Assembly: GCF_019396385.1 (NCBI RefSeq)
Contig: NZ_JAHKRN010000049.1
Location: forward strand, 1-64,000
DNA length: 64,000 bases
Reading direction: 5' to 3'
Origin: Nonomuraea harbinensis
GTDB lineage: Bacteria; Actinomycetota; Actinomycetes; Streptosporangiales; Streptosporangiaceae
How positions within the stretch are numbered: the first letter of the stretch is position 1; each line of letters begins with the position of its first letter. Made by a program: the position numbers and the translations under genes. The notes under the pieces were generated by a model that saw only the letters and a program-made list of their open reading frames with translations, ran no database searches and had not been told where the DNA came from. This document shows positions 41,533 through 49,533 of the stretch, piece after piece.

Positions 41533-42171
41533 ATGGTCGACATGACAATCATTGAGGCAATGACGCGGAGACGCCCGCCGCTGCTCACCGCCGGGATGCT
41601 CGCGGCGCCCATCTGGATCCTGCTCGCCACGGCCCAGGCGGCCACCCGAACGGGCTTCGACCTGATCCGGCACCCGATCAGCATGCTCTCGCTGGGCGAC
41701 CTCGGCTGGATCCAGGTCTCCAGCTTCCTGGTGACCGGTGTGATGACCCTGTGCGGTGCGGCGGGGATGCGCCGCGCCGGCCTGGGCGGCGTGTGGGGGC
41801 CTCGCCTGCTCGGCCTGCAAGGGCTCGGCCTGATCGTGGCGGGCGTCTTCCCGGCCGATCCGGGCTTCGCGTTTCCTCCTGGTACGCCCGACGTGCCGGG
41901 GACGATGAGCCCGCTCGGAGCCGTGCATCTGGCGGGAGCCTGCGTCTCGTTCCTCGCGATGATCACGTGCTGTTTCGTGCTGAGCCGGCGGTTCGGCGGC
42001 ACGTCCTGGGCCGTGGCGGGCCGCGCCGGCGGCGTGCTGCTCGCGGTCGGCCTGTGCTGGGGGATGAGCGGCGCGCCGGGCGGGCCGCTCGCCATGTTCG
42101 CCGGCGTCGTCGCCGCGTGGTCCTGGATCGCGGTGACCATGTCCACACTGGAGAAGGCCGTACGGGCCTGA
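41533..42171 (+). CDS. DUF998 family membrane protein
   Basis: A 212-residue protein; ATG 41533 is the first start, with ATG 41542 and 41560 also possible and no clear ribosome binding site before any of them. Six membrane helices are predicted. The DUF998 hallmarks are PIWILLATAQAATRTGFDLIRHPISMLSLGDLGWIQ at the front, VAGVFPADPG in the middle and the His-containing GAVHLAGACVSFLAM. Function unknown. The XRE regulator on the opposite strand is probably its controller. Confidence 0.8.
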   Translation: MVDMTIIEAMTRRRPPLLTAGMLAAPIWILLATAQAATRTGFDLIRHPISMLSLGDLGWIQVSSFLVTGVMTLCGAAGMRRAGLGGVWGPRLLGLQGLGLIVAGVFPADPGFAFPPGTPDVPGTMSPLGAVHLAGACVSFLAMITCCFVLSRRFGGTSWAVAGRAGGVLLAVGLCWGMSGAPGGPLAMFAGVVAAWSWIAVTMSTLEKAVRA

Positions 42172-42199
42172 CAAGTCGTCATACGAGAGGGAGAGTCAT

Positions 42200-42487
42200 A
42201 TGTCTTTCCAGGCTTATCTGGACAACATCGAGACCAAGACCGGGCTGACGCCCCGCGAGTTCATCGAGCTCGCGAAGGAACGCGGGTTCGACGACCCGTC
42301 CGTGAAGGCGGGCACGATCGTCGAGTGGCTCAAGCAGGACCACGGGCTGGGCCGCGGGCACGCGATGGCGCTGGTACACGTGATCAAGAAGGGCCCGGCG
42401 ATCGACGCCAAGCATGTCGGCAGCACCGGAACTCACCGGGACGAGTCCGACACCCTGTGGCTGGACGGAAAGGACAACCGGCCCTGA
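42200..42487 (+). CDS. DUF4287 domain-containing protein
   Basis: A 95-residue cytoplasmic protein from ATG 42200, preceded by GAGGGAGAG. The DUF4287 core is visible: MSFQAYLDNIETKTGLTP, FIELAKERGF, then GTIVEWLKQDHGLGRGHAMALVHVIKKG. The family is of unknown function, sometimes fused to DUF5655. It follows DUF998 by 28 bases on the same strand, so may be cotranscribed. The 155 bases downstream, before crtE, hold the likely start of the carotenoid transcript, but I cannot define promoter elements. Confidence 0.85.
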   Translation: MSFQAYLDNIETKTGLTPREFIELAKERGFDDPSVKAGTIVEWLKQDHGLGRGHAMALVHVIKKGPAIDAKHVGSTGTHRDESDTLWLDGKDNRP

Positions 42488-42642
42488 TCCAGCCGGCGGC
42501 TCACCCATCGGTGGCCGCTAGGCGTGTCCCGTTCGAAAACCGGTGACCGGTGGTTACCGTAATGGTGCGCTTCGAGATCGCGCGTGCGACCGGGTCAGCT
42601 CCCCTGCGAAGACTTACGACGTCGACAGAAGGGGCTGCGTGC

Positions 42643-43680
42643 ATGGACACGGTGACCGCGGGGACCGGTCATGTGCGTGAGCTGGTCGACCGGCACCTGG
42701 AGCGTTTCCTCGACCAGCAGATGGGCCGGCTCGGCTTCCTCGGCGAGGTGGACGTGGAGCTGGTCCGCGAGTTCCTGGCGGCGTTCGTGCTCGGCGGCGG
42801 GAAGAGGCTGCGGCCCTCGTTCGTCTACTGGGGGCACCGGGCGGCGGGCGGCGAGCGGCCGGAGGCGGTGCTGCCCGCCGCCTGCGCGGTGGAGCTGGTG
42901 CACGCGGCGGCCCTGCTGCTGGACGACGTGATGGACGAGGCGGGCTCCCGGCGCGGCCGGCCGGCGGCGCACGTCGCGCTGGCGGGGGTGCACCGGCGGT
43001 CCGGCTGGCGGGGCGACCCCGGCCGCTTCGGCGAGTCGGCGGCGACGCTGCTCGCGCTGCTGGCGCTCAGCTGGGCCGACGCCGCCCTGCTGGAGACGGG
43101 GCCGCGTCTGGGGCCCGCGCTCGACATCCTCACCCGGCTGCGGGTGGAGGCGATCGGCGGGCAGTATCTCGACCTGGCCCGTACGGCGGGGGCGGCGGGC
43201 GAGCAGGTGAGCGTCATCTCGCTCTACAAGTCGGGCAAGTACACGGTCGAGCGGCCCCTGCATCTCGGGCACGCCATCGCGGGCGGCTGCGCGGATACGC
43301 GGCGGACGCTGAGCGCGTACGCGCTGCCGCTGGGTGAGGCGTTCCAGCTCAGGGACGACGTCAACGGCGTGTTCGCGGAGCCGGCGCGCACCGGCAAACC
43401 CGTCGGCGCGGACCTGCTCCAGGGCAAGGCGACCTTCCTGCTCGCCGAGGCCCGCAGGCGGACCGGCAGCGCGTTCCTGGACCACATCACCGATGAGCGC
43501 GGCGTGGCGGTCGCGCGGGAGCTGATCGTGGAGTGCGGCGCGCTGGACGCGGCCGAGCGGCGCATCGCCGCACTGGCCGACGAGGCGGTCGCCGCACTGG
43601 ACCGGCCGCCCGGCATCCCACCGGACGCCAGGCAGGCCCTGATCGAGCTGGCCGCCCTCTCCACCGGAAAGGCCCGCTGA
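42643..43680 (+). CDS. crtE: Geranylgeranyl diphosphate synthase (polyprenyl synthetase family)
   Basis: A 345-residue protein from ATG 42643 (AGAAGGGG eight bases upstream). Prenyltransferase motifs: GGGKRLRPSFVYW (substrate Lys/Arg), first Asp-rich region LLLDDVMDEAGSRRGRP, ISLYKSGKYTVERPLHLG, and the second region FQLRDDVNGVFAEPARTGKPVGADL, where the usual third Asp is Gly. It should condense isopentenyl diphosphate with allylic primers to make C20 diphosphate for phytoene synthase. It is the first gene of the carotenoid cluster and lies 82 bases before crtI. Confidence 0.88.
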   Translation: MDTVTAGTGHVRELVDRHLERFLDQQMGRLGFLGEVDVELVREFLAAFVLGGGKRLRPSFVYWGHRAAGGERPEAVLPAACAVELVHAAALLLDDVMDEAGSRRGRPAAHVALAGVHRRSGWRGDPGRFGESAATLLALLALSWADAALLETGPRLGPALDILTRLRVEAIGGQYLDLARTAGAAGEQVSVISLYKSGKYTVERPLHLGHAIAGGCADTRRTLSAYALPLGEAFQLRDDVNGVFAEPARTGKPVGADLLQGKATFLLAEARRRTGSAFLDHITDERGVAVARELIVECGALDAAERRIAALADEAVAALDRPPGIPPDARQALIELAALSTGKAR

Positions 43681-43762
43681 TGCACCTCTCAAAACCACCA
43701 GCCCCACTCACGAAAAGGCCCCGCTCCGAGTCGGCCGCGCCGTCCGTTGAAGGGGCTCGCTG

Positions 43763-45202
43763 ATGCGGTCGGTGGTCGTTGTCGGGGCGGGGTTGGGCGG
43801 GCTGTCGGCGGCTGTCCAGCTGGCCGCGGCGGGGCGGGAGGTCACCGTGGTGGAGGCGATGGGCGAGCCAGGAGGGTGTTGCGGGACCGCCCGGGTGGGG
43901 GCGTACCGCTTCGACACCGGCCCGTCCGTGCTGACCATGCCCGGCGTGCTGGCCGAGATCTTCGGGGCGGCCGATCAGGACCTGCGCCACTGGCTGCCGC
44001 TGCGCCGCCTGGATCCCTCGTACCGGATGGTCTTCGACGACGGGTCGCGGCTGGACGTGCGGGCAGAGCGGGAGGCGATGGCGGAGCAGGTCCGGACGGT
44101 GTGCGGGCCCGCGGAGGCGGCGCGCTACGAGCGCTACCGGCGGTTGCTCGACGAGTTGTTCCGGGTCGAGTGGCCGGCGTTCATCGACGCGGACATGACC
44201 AGGCTGCGCGGTCTGGCCCGGCCCGCCGCGCTGCTGCGGCTGGCCGCGCTGGGCGGCTTCCGCCGGTTGGACCGGCTGGCGGCCCGTCACCTGACGGACC
44301 CGCGCCTGATCAAGGCGCACACGTTCCAGTCCCTGTACGTGGGACTGTCGCCGCAGCGCGCGCTGGGCATCTACGCCGTGATCGCGCACATGGACACCGT
44401 CGGCGGCGTGTACTTCCCGGAGCGCGGCGGCATGCACGCGATCCCGGCCGCCATGGCCGCCCTGCTGGACAAGCTGGGCGCGGGCATCCGCTACGGCGTC
44501 CGGGCCCGCAGGGTCGAGACCGACGGCGACGGCGTCACGGGAGTGCTGCTGGAGGACGGCGAACGGCTGCCGGCCGGGCACGTGGTCGTGGCCTGCGACC
44601 GGCTGGCGGCCCGGCGGCTGCTGCCCGCCCTCGCGGACGACTGGCGGCTGCGCCGTCCCCGCCACTCGCCCTCCTGCCTGGTGATCCACGCCGGATTGGA
44701 ACGTTCCCTGCCCGACCAGGCGCACCACACGCTGCACTTCGGCCGGGCCTGGCGGGAGACGTTCACCGCGCTGGCGGCGGGCCGGCCGCAGCCGGACCCG
44801 AGCCTGCTGGTCACCTGTCCCGAGCCGGACGACGGGCACGCCACGCTCAGCGTCCTGGAGCCCGCGCCCAACCTGCGGCGCGCCGACTGGGGCCGCCTGC
44901 GCCCCGAGCTGGAGGCGCGGCTGCTCCGCCGGATGGCCGAGCTCGGCTACGGCGATCTCTCGGGGGCGCCCCGGCTGGTGCTGGACCCGCCCGCCTGGGC
45001 GGCGCGCGGGCACACCGCGGGCACCCCGTTCGCGCTGGACCACCGCTTCACCCAGACGGCGTGGCTGCGCCCGTCCGCCGTCGCCAGGCGGGTGCCGGGG
45101 CTGCACTTCGCCGGCATGTACACCGCGCCCGGGGTCGGGGTGCCGCCGGTGCTGATCTCCGGCCGGCTGGCCGCCGAACGCATACTCAAGGAGGCCCGTT
45201 GA
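43763..45202 (+). CDS. crtI: Phytoene desaturase
   Basis: A 479-residue FAD enzyme from ATG 43763. The Rossmann motif VVVVGAGLGGLSAAVQLAAAG is at the N-terminus, followed by the CrtI-type GPSVLTMPGVLAEIF, ERGGMHAIPAAMAALL and the C-terminal signature HFAGMYTAPGVGVPPVLISGRLAA. It should introduce double bonds into phytoene to give neurosporene or lycopene. The stop overlaps the TTG start of crtB. A second desaturase-like protein at 49508-50947 probably performs a later, different desaturation. Confidence 0.88.
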   Translation: MRSVVVVGAGLGGLSAAVQLAAAGREVTVVEAMGEPGGCCGTARVGAYRFDTGPSVLTMPGVLAEIFGAADQDLRHWLPLRRLDPSYRMVFDDGSRLDVRAEREAMAEQVRTVCGPAEAARYERYRRLLDELFRVEWPAFIDADMTRLRGLARPAALLRLAALGGFRRLDRLAARHLTDPRLIKAHTFQSLYVGLSPQRALGIYAVIAHMDTVGGVYFPERGGMHAIPAAMAALLDKLGAGIRYGVRARRVETDGDGVTGVLLEDGERLPAGHVVVACDRLAARRLLPALADDWRLRRPRHSPSCLVIHAGLERSLPDQAHHTLHFGRAWRETFTALAAGRPQPDPSLLVTCPEPDDGHATLSVLEPAPNLRRADWGRLRPELEARLLRRMAELGYGDLSGAPRLVLDPPAWAARGHTAGTPFALDHRFTQTAWLRPSAVARRVPGLHFAGMYTAPGVGVPPVLISGRLAAERILKEAR

Positions 45203-46098
45203 CGCTCACAGCCGGCTACGAACGCTGCCGGCGGCTGCACGCCCGCTACGGCCGCTCGTACTACCTGGCCACCCGGCTGCTGCCGCAGTGGAAACGGCGG
45301 CACGTGCACGCTCTGTACGGCTTCGCCCGCTACGCCGACGAGATCGTGGACTCCTTCACGATGACCGCCGACCGGTCGCGGGCGTTCGACGCGCTGGCCG
45401 CCGAGGTCGAGGCCGGGCTCGCGGGGGCGAGGACGGACGATCCGGTGCTGCCGGCGTTCCTGCACACCGTGCACTCCTTCGGCATCGGCCACGACGACAT
45501 CCGGGCCTTCCTCGCGTCCATGCGCGCCGACCTCACGGTGACCCGGTACGCGACGTACGACGACCTGCTCGGCTACATGGCGGGGTCGGCCGCCGCGATC
45601 GGCACGATGATGCTGCCGGTGCTGGAGGCGACGCCCGGCCGCGAGGAGGCGGCCCGCGAGCCCGCCCGCCAGCTCGGCCTGGCGTTCCAGCTCACCAACT
45701 TCCTGCGCGACGTCGGCGAGGACTTCGCCAGGGGCCGCGTCTACCTGCCGATGGAGGACCTGGATAAGTTCGGGGTGAGACCGGACGAACTGGGCGCGCC
45801 CCGTACCGGATCCGCTCTGCGGGACCTGCTGGCCTTCGAGGCCGGGCGCGCCCGCGACCACTACCGCGCCGCAGCGGGCGGCGTCGGCCTGCTCGTCGCC
45901 TCGTCGCGGCCGTGCGTGCGCGCCGCCTCCGACCTGTACGGCGGCATCCTGGACGAGATCGAGCGCCGCGGGTTCGAGGTCCTGGCCGGTCGCGTACGGG
46001 TGCCGCGCCGGCGCAAGGCGGCCGTCTTCGCCCGCCACCTGCTGGCCGCCGCCGAGGCGGGCAGGGCCGAGCGCCGCGTCCGCGTGGAGCTGCCGTGA
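45199..46098 (+). CDS. crtB: Phytoene synthase
   Basis: A 299-residue protein from TTG 45199, which overlaps the crtI stop (TTGA) and has AAGGAGG upstream. Squalene/phytoene synthase motifs: SYYLATRLLPQWKRRHVHALYGFARYADEIVD (first Asp-rich helix), GYMAGSAAAIGTMM, and QLGLAFQLTNFLRDVGEDFARGRVYLP (second Asp-rich helix). It condenses two geranylgeranyl diphosphates to 15-cis-phytoene. The next gene, PlsX-like, overlaps its stop as GTGA. Confidence 0.9.
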   Translation: MTLTAGYERCRRLHARYGRSYYLATRLLPQWKRRHVHALYGFARYADEIVDSFTMTADRSRAFDALAAEVEAGLAGARTDDPVLPAFLHTVHSFGIGHDDIRAFLASMRADLTVTRYATYDDLLGYMAGSAAAIGTMMLPVLEATPGREEAAREPARQLGLAFQLTNFLRDVGEDFARGRVYLPMEDLDKFGVRPDELGAPRTGSALRDLLAFEAGRARDHYRAAAGGVGLLVASSRPCVRAASDLYGGILDEIERRGFEVLAGRVRVPRRRKAAVFARHLLAAAEAGRAERRVRVELP

Positions 46099-47027
46099 CC
46101 GCCGTGGCGCCCGTGGTCCTGGACGCGATGGGCGGCGACCACGGGCCCGCCGAGACGGTGGCCGGCGCGGTGGCGGCGTGGCGGGCGCACGGGGTGCCCG
46201 TCATCCTCGTCGGCGCGCTCGGCCAGGTGGACAGGGAGCTGAAACGGCACGGCGCCGTCGGAGAGATCGCCGTGGTGCACGCCGAGGACACGGTCCCGAT
46301 GGCCGAGCCCGGCGCCGCCGCCGCGACGCTGGCCACCTCCAGTCTCGCCGTGGGCTGCGAGCTGGTCCGCCGGGGCGAGGGCGGGGCGTTCGTGTCCGCC
46401 GGGTCCACCGGCGCGGTGGTCTCGTGCGCGGTGCGCGGCATCGGCCGGGCCGCCGGGGTGCTGCGGCCCGCCCTGGCCGTGGCGCTGCCCACGCTGACGG
46501 GCGGCGCGAGCGTGCTGGTGGACGCGGGCGCGACAGCGGATCCGAGCCCGGCCATGGTGGCCCAGTTCGCCCTGCTGGGCGCGGGGTACGCGCGGACCGT
46601 GCTGGGGCGGGCCGACCCGGTGGTGGGCCTGCTGTCGATCGGCTCCGAGCCGGGCAAGGGCAACCGGCTGACCCGCCGGGCCGGGGAGCTGCTCGCCGCG
46701 CTGCCGCTGCGCTTCCACGGCAACGTCGAGGGGCACGACGTGCTGGCCGGCACGGTGGACGTGATCGTCACCGACGGGTTCACCGGCAACGTGGTGCTCA
46801 AGAGCGTCGAAGGCTGCGTCCGCACGGCGCTGGCCATGGTCGCCGGCGCCGGGATCGCCTCCCCGGACCGGCTCGCCGAGGTGGCCCGCCGCTACGACCC
46901 GGAGACCCACGGCGGCGCCGCCCTCCTCGGGCTCGGCGGCACGGTCGTCGTCGCGCACGGCTCCTCTCCGGCGGCCACGATCACCCGGGCGTGCGTGGTG
47001 GCGCACGCGCTGGCGGCGGCGCCTTGA
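46095..47027 (+). CDS. PlsX-like phosphate acyltransferase paralogue in the carotenoid cluster
   Basis: A 310-residue protein from GTG 46095. It has the PlsX fold: opening VVLDAMGGDHGPAETVAGAV, then FVSAGSTGAVVSCAVRGIGR, LPTLTGGASVLVDAGATADPSP, GLLSIGSEPGKGN, and FHGNVEGHDVLAGTVDVIVTDGFTGNVVLKSVEG, all canonical. PlsX makes acyl-phosphate from acyl-ACP for phospholipid synthesis, where its gene usually sits beside fabD/fabH. Here it is coupled to crtB by four bases, with a PlsY-like gene 0.7 kb further, so it is probably a second copy with a cluster-specific role. Confidence 0.85.
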   Translation: MTAVAPVVLDAMGGDHGPAETVAGAVAAWRAHGVPVILVGALGQVDRELKRHGAVGEIAVVHAEDTVPMAEPGAAAATLATSSLAVGCELVRRGEGGAFVSAGSTGAVVSCAVRGIGRAAGVLRPALAVALPTLTGGASVLVDAGATADPSPAMVAQFALLGAGYARTVLGRADPVVGLLSIGSEPGKGNRLTRRAGELLAALPLRFHGNVEGHDVLAGTVDVIVTDGFTGNVVLKSVEGCVRTALAMVAGAGIASPDRLAEVARRYDPETHGGAALLGLGGTVVVAHGSSPAATITRACVVAHALAAAP

Positions 47028-47032
47028 CCGGC

Positions 47033-47746
47033 TCAGCGCAGCGGGTCGGCCCCGTCCCAGGTGCCCTCGCTGGCGTACGGGATGAAACGGGCGAACAGCT
47101 CCTCGGCGTACCAGTCGTGCGTCCGCACCTGCTCGATCACCCGCCGGTGCGCCTCGCCCCGGTAGGCGAAGGCGCGCACCGCCTCGCGGTCGCGCCACAG
47201 CGAGAACGTCGCCTGCCGGGCCAGCGGCCACTCGCCCATGCCGATCGAGGCCAGGCAGCCGTCCTGCCGCCGCAGCAGCTCGTCGACCGGCGGCACCGCT
47301 CGATAGAAGCCGACCAGGCGGCCGGGCCGGATCGACGCCCTGGTCAGCACCGCCACCGGCCCTCCGGCACCGCCGTCCCGGGCCGTCGGGGGTCCCGACG
47401 CGGTGAAGGGGTCGCGGCCCGACCAGAGGCCGCGCGAGGTGGTGGGGGTCAGCCGGACCTGCCAGCGTTCGGACGCCTCGGCCTGCCAGCGGGCCGCGAT
47501 CGGCGAGGTGCGCAGGAACTCCTCCAGGTCGTCCTCGCCGCGCCAGACCGCGAACAGCGCCCACCGGCGCAGGTCGGCCCCGAGGGACATGGCCCGGCCC
47601 CGGCCGGTGCCGAGCAGCCGCCAGAACAGCAGCCCGCCGGCCCGCCGCAGCAGCGGACGGTCGAAGGCCATGTGCCGCATCGCGCGGGCGCTGTCGTACC
47701 GGACGAGGTGGAACGACGCGATGGTTGAGGTGCTGGTGTCGGTCAT
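47033..47746 (-). CDS. Spheroidene monooxygenase-like protein (CrtA family)
   Basis: A 237-residue protein on the minus strand. The N-terminus IASFHLVRYDSARAMRHMAFDRPLL and the following LFWRLLGTGRGRAMSLGADLRRWALFAVW match the CrtA layout, as do GPVAVLTRASIRP, LLRRQDGCLASIGMGEWPLARQATFSLWRD and the C-terminal FARFIPYASEGTWDG. CrtA enzymes introduce a keto group at C-2 of acyclic carotenoids. The product therefore may carry a 2-keto group. Its first 26 bases overlap head-on with the start of the PlsY-like gene on the other strand. Confidence 0.75.
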   Translation of the reverse strand: MTDTSTSTIASFHLVRYDSARAMRHMAFDRPLLRRAGGLLFWRLLGTGRGRAMSLGADLRRWALFAVWRGEDDLEEFLRTSPIAARWQAEASERWQVRLTPTTSRGLWSGRDPFTASGPPTARDGGAGGPVAVLTRASIRPGRLVGFYRAVPPVDELLRRQDGCLASIGMGEWPLARQATFSLWRDREAVRAFAYRGEAHRRVIEQVRTHDWYAEELFARFIPYASEGTWDGADPLR

Positions 47747-48317
47747 CGTCGGTTACCTGGTCGGCTCGGTGCCGGTCGCGGTCCTGGTGGCGCGGGCGCA
47801 CGGCGTCGATCCGCGCGACGTCGGCGACCGCAACCCCGGGTACTGGAACGTCAAGGAGCAGCTGGGCACGCGGGCGGCCGTGCCGGTGTTCGCCGGCGAC
47901 ACGGTGAAGGGCGCGCTGGCCGCCCTGGCGGGGCTGCTGGTCAGCGGGGCCCACACCACCGCGCTGGGCGTGGTGACGGGGGCGAGCGTGGTGCCGGTGT
48001 ATCTGGCGGTGGCGGCGGCCATGGCCGGGCACGCGTGGCCGGTCTTCGCCGGTTTCCGTGGCGGCCGGTCCATCCTGACCTTCGCGGGCGGGATCGCGGT
48101 CATCTGCCCTCCCGCGTTCGTGCTGGCGGTGGCCGCGCTGGCGGGCACGGCGCTGGCGGTGCGTTCGTTCGCGGTGGGGGCGCGCCTGGCGGTGTTCGGC
48201 GTGCCGGTGCTGCAGCTGCTGTTCGCGCCCCCGGAGCTGGTGGCGGCGACCGGCGCGCTGATGTGCCTCATCGGGCTCCGGTTCGGCCAGGCCGCGCTGG
48301 CCGCGCGCCGCCGCTGA
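47721..48317 (+). CDS. PlsY-like acyltransferase (glycerol-3-phosphate acyltransferase family)
   Basis: A 198-residue membrane protein from ATG 47721 with about five or six helices. The order of PlsY motifs is kept: GYLVGSVPVAVLVARAHGVDPR, a second motif VGDRNPGYWNVKEQLG (normally GSGNxGxxNxxR, here changed), GDTVKGALAALAG, and GHAWPVFAGFRGGRSI (normally GFKGGKG). PlsY uses acyl-phosphate made by PlsX to acylate glycerol-3-phosphate. The altered second and third motifs suggest a different acceptor, plausibly the sugar or hydroxyl of the carotenoid. The 3' end overlaps the convergent GT2 gene by 50 bases. Confidence 0.75.
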   Translation: MVEVLVSVIVGYLVGSVPVAVLVARAHGVDPRDVGDRNPGYWNVKEQLGTRAAVPVFAGDTVKGALAALAGLLVSGAHTTALGVVTGASVVPVYLAVAAAMAGHAWPVFAGFRGGRSILTFAGGIAVICPPAFVLAVAALAGTALAVRSFAVGARLAVFGVPVLQLLFAPPELVAATGALMCLIGLRFGQAALAARRR

Positions 48318-49383
48318 CGTCCGGGTACGTACGGCCCCGCCAGGTTCGTACGGGACGCAGCGTGGCCTGGGTCAGCCGGAAGGCGGAGGCGGGGTCGAGC
48401 AGCGGCGACAGCAGCAGGCCCGCGCCCGGTCCGCGATAGCTGCCGCGCAGCGCCCCGGTCAGCAGCAGCCGCGCCCCCAGCAGGGCCACGTCCAGGACGG
48501 TCGGGCGGCCGGCGGCCAGGCGGAGCACGGGCAGCGCGCAGGTCAGCCAGATGACGGCCAGGTCGGCCGCCTGCCATCCGGGCCCGGTCACGTCGCGCAG
48601 CGGCAGCGAACGGCCCCACTCCCGCCACAGCTCGCCCACCGAGTCGTGCATGTCGACCTCCAGCAGGCCGCCCGCGTCCAGGAACCCCACGGCCCAGCCC
48701 CGTCCGGCCAGGCAGCGGGCCAGCGCCACGTCGTCGGTCATCCGGTCCCGTACGAGCGCGAAACCGTCCGCCTCGGTCATCCGTGCCCGCCGGAAGGCCA
48801 TGCATTGGCCGTTGGCGACCGTACGGTGCGGAGGCGGCGGGCTCGCCGGGCCGACCGGCCCGAACCGGTAGACCAGCGTCGCCAGCATGGACGCGTGCAG
48901 GGCCTGCTCCAGCACGCCGTCGCAGACGAACCGGGGGCCCGCGCTCACCAGGTCGTACCGCTCCAGGGCCTCCGCCAGCGCGCCGGACAGGCCGGGCGCG
49001 GGCCGGGCGTCGGCGTCCAGCGTGACCACGACCTCGCCGGCGGCCGCGGCCACCCCCTGGCGCAGCGCCCACTGCTTGCCCACCCACCCTTCGGGCAGCG
49101 GCTCTCCTGTGACGACCTTGGCCCCCATGGCGGCCGCCACCTCACCCGTACCGTCCTTTGAACCGTCGTCCACCACGATCACCTCGCTCACGGCGGGGTC
49201 CGCGAGCGCGGCCCGCAGGCACGGCCCGATCCTGGCCGCCTCGTCCCGCGCCGGGATCACCACAGAGATCGTCCCCCCGTGACGACGACGCGGCCGCAGC
49301 GCCGGCAACCGCCGCCGCCCCCGCGCCAGTCTCACCCCCACGACCACACCCGCGACCACCTGCGCGACAGCAAGCGCCCTCAT
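48268..49383 (-). CDS. Family 2 glycosyltransferase, CruG-like (carotenoid glycosyltransferase)
   Basis: A 371-residue membrane-associated GT-A protein. An N-terminal helix (ALAVAQVVAGVVVGVRL) is followed by ISVVIPARDEAARIGPCL, EVIVVDDGSKDGTGEV, GKQWALRQGVAAAAGEVVVTLDADARP, ANGQCMAFRRARM and MTDDVALARCLAGRG. C-terminal hydrophobic helices follow. The arrangement (DD, DAD, QxxRW-like ELWREWGRS) matches CruG-type 2'-O-glycosyltransferases that act on hydroxylated acyclic carotenoids. With cruF in the same operon it probably adds a sugar to the 1'- or 2'-hydroxyl. Confidence 0.72.
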   Translation of the reverse strand: MRALAVAQVVAGVVVGVRLARGRRRLPALRPRRRHGGTISVVIPARDEAARIGPCLRAALADPAVSEVIVVDDGSKDGTGEVAAAMGAKVVTGEPLPEGWVGKQWALRQGVAAAAGEVVVTLDADARPAPGLSGALAEALERYDLVSAGPRFVCDGVLEQALHASMLATLVYRFGPVGPASPPPPHRTVANGQCMAFRRARMTEADGFALVRDRMTDDVALARCLAGRGWAVGFLDAGGLLEVDMHDSVGELWREWGRSLPLRDVTGPGWQAADLAVIWLTCALPVLRLAAGRPTVLDVALLGARLLLTGALRGSYRGPGAGLLLSPLLDPASAFRLTQATLRPVRTWRGRTYPDVSGGARPARPGRTGAR

Positions 49384-49407
49384 CCCACCCCACCCCGAAC
49401 GTCACGC

Positions 49408-49533
49408 GCGACGGCGAACGACGCACTCGCGTCCCACCACGGAAATCCCGCGCGGGTCAGCGGCGTCATCGTGTCCCGCCGCAGAAGCCCTGCGCGGGTC
49501 GGCGGCCTCATCGTGTGCCGCCCGGGAAGTCGC
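49408..49533 (-). repeat. Tandem copies of the 3' end of the carotenoid desaturase gene
   Basis: A 42-base unit that contains the end of the desaturase reading frame (49492-49533) is followed on its 3' side by a second copy (49450-49491, about 80 percent alike) and a weaker third (about 49408-49449). Key shared block: GCGCGGGTC at 49450 and 49492, followed by a TCATCGTGT block in both. The copies lie outside the gene, before the next one. Confidence 0.6.

Noticed and set aside
43487..45106. A 539-codon minus-strand frame over crtI
   Set aside because: Antisense to crtI, whose FAD and CrtI motifs are clear; the antisense protein has no family features.
45861..48032. A 723-codon minus-strand frame
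   Set aside because: Runs across crtB, the PlsX-like and the PlsY-like genes; it is a shadow frame rich in Arg, His and Gly.
49408..49533. Possible CRISPR-like spacing of repeats
   Set aside because: Units abut without spacers, diverge strongly and include a gene's coding end; this is tandem duplication, not CRISPR.
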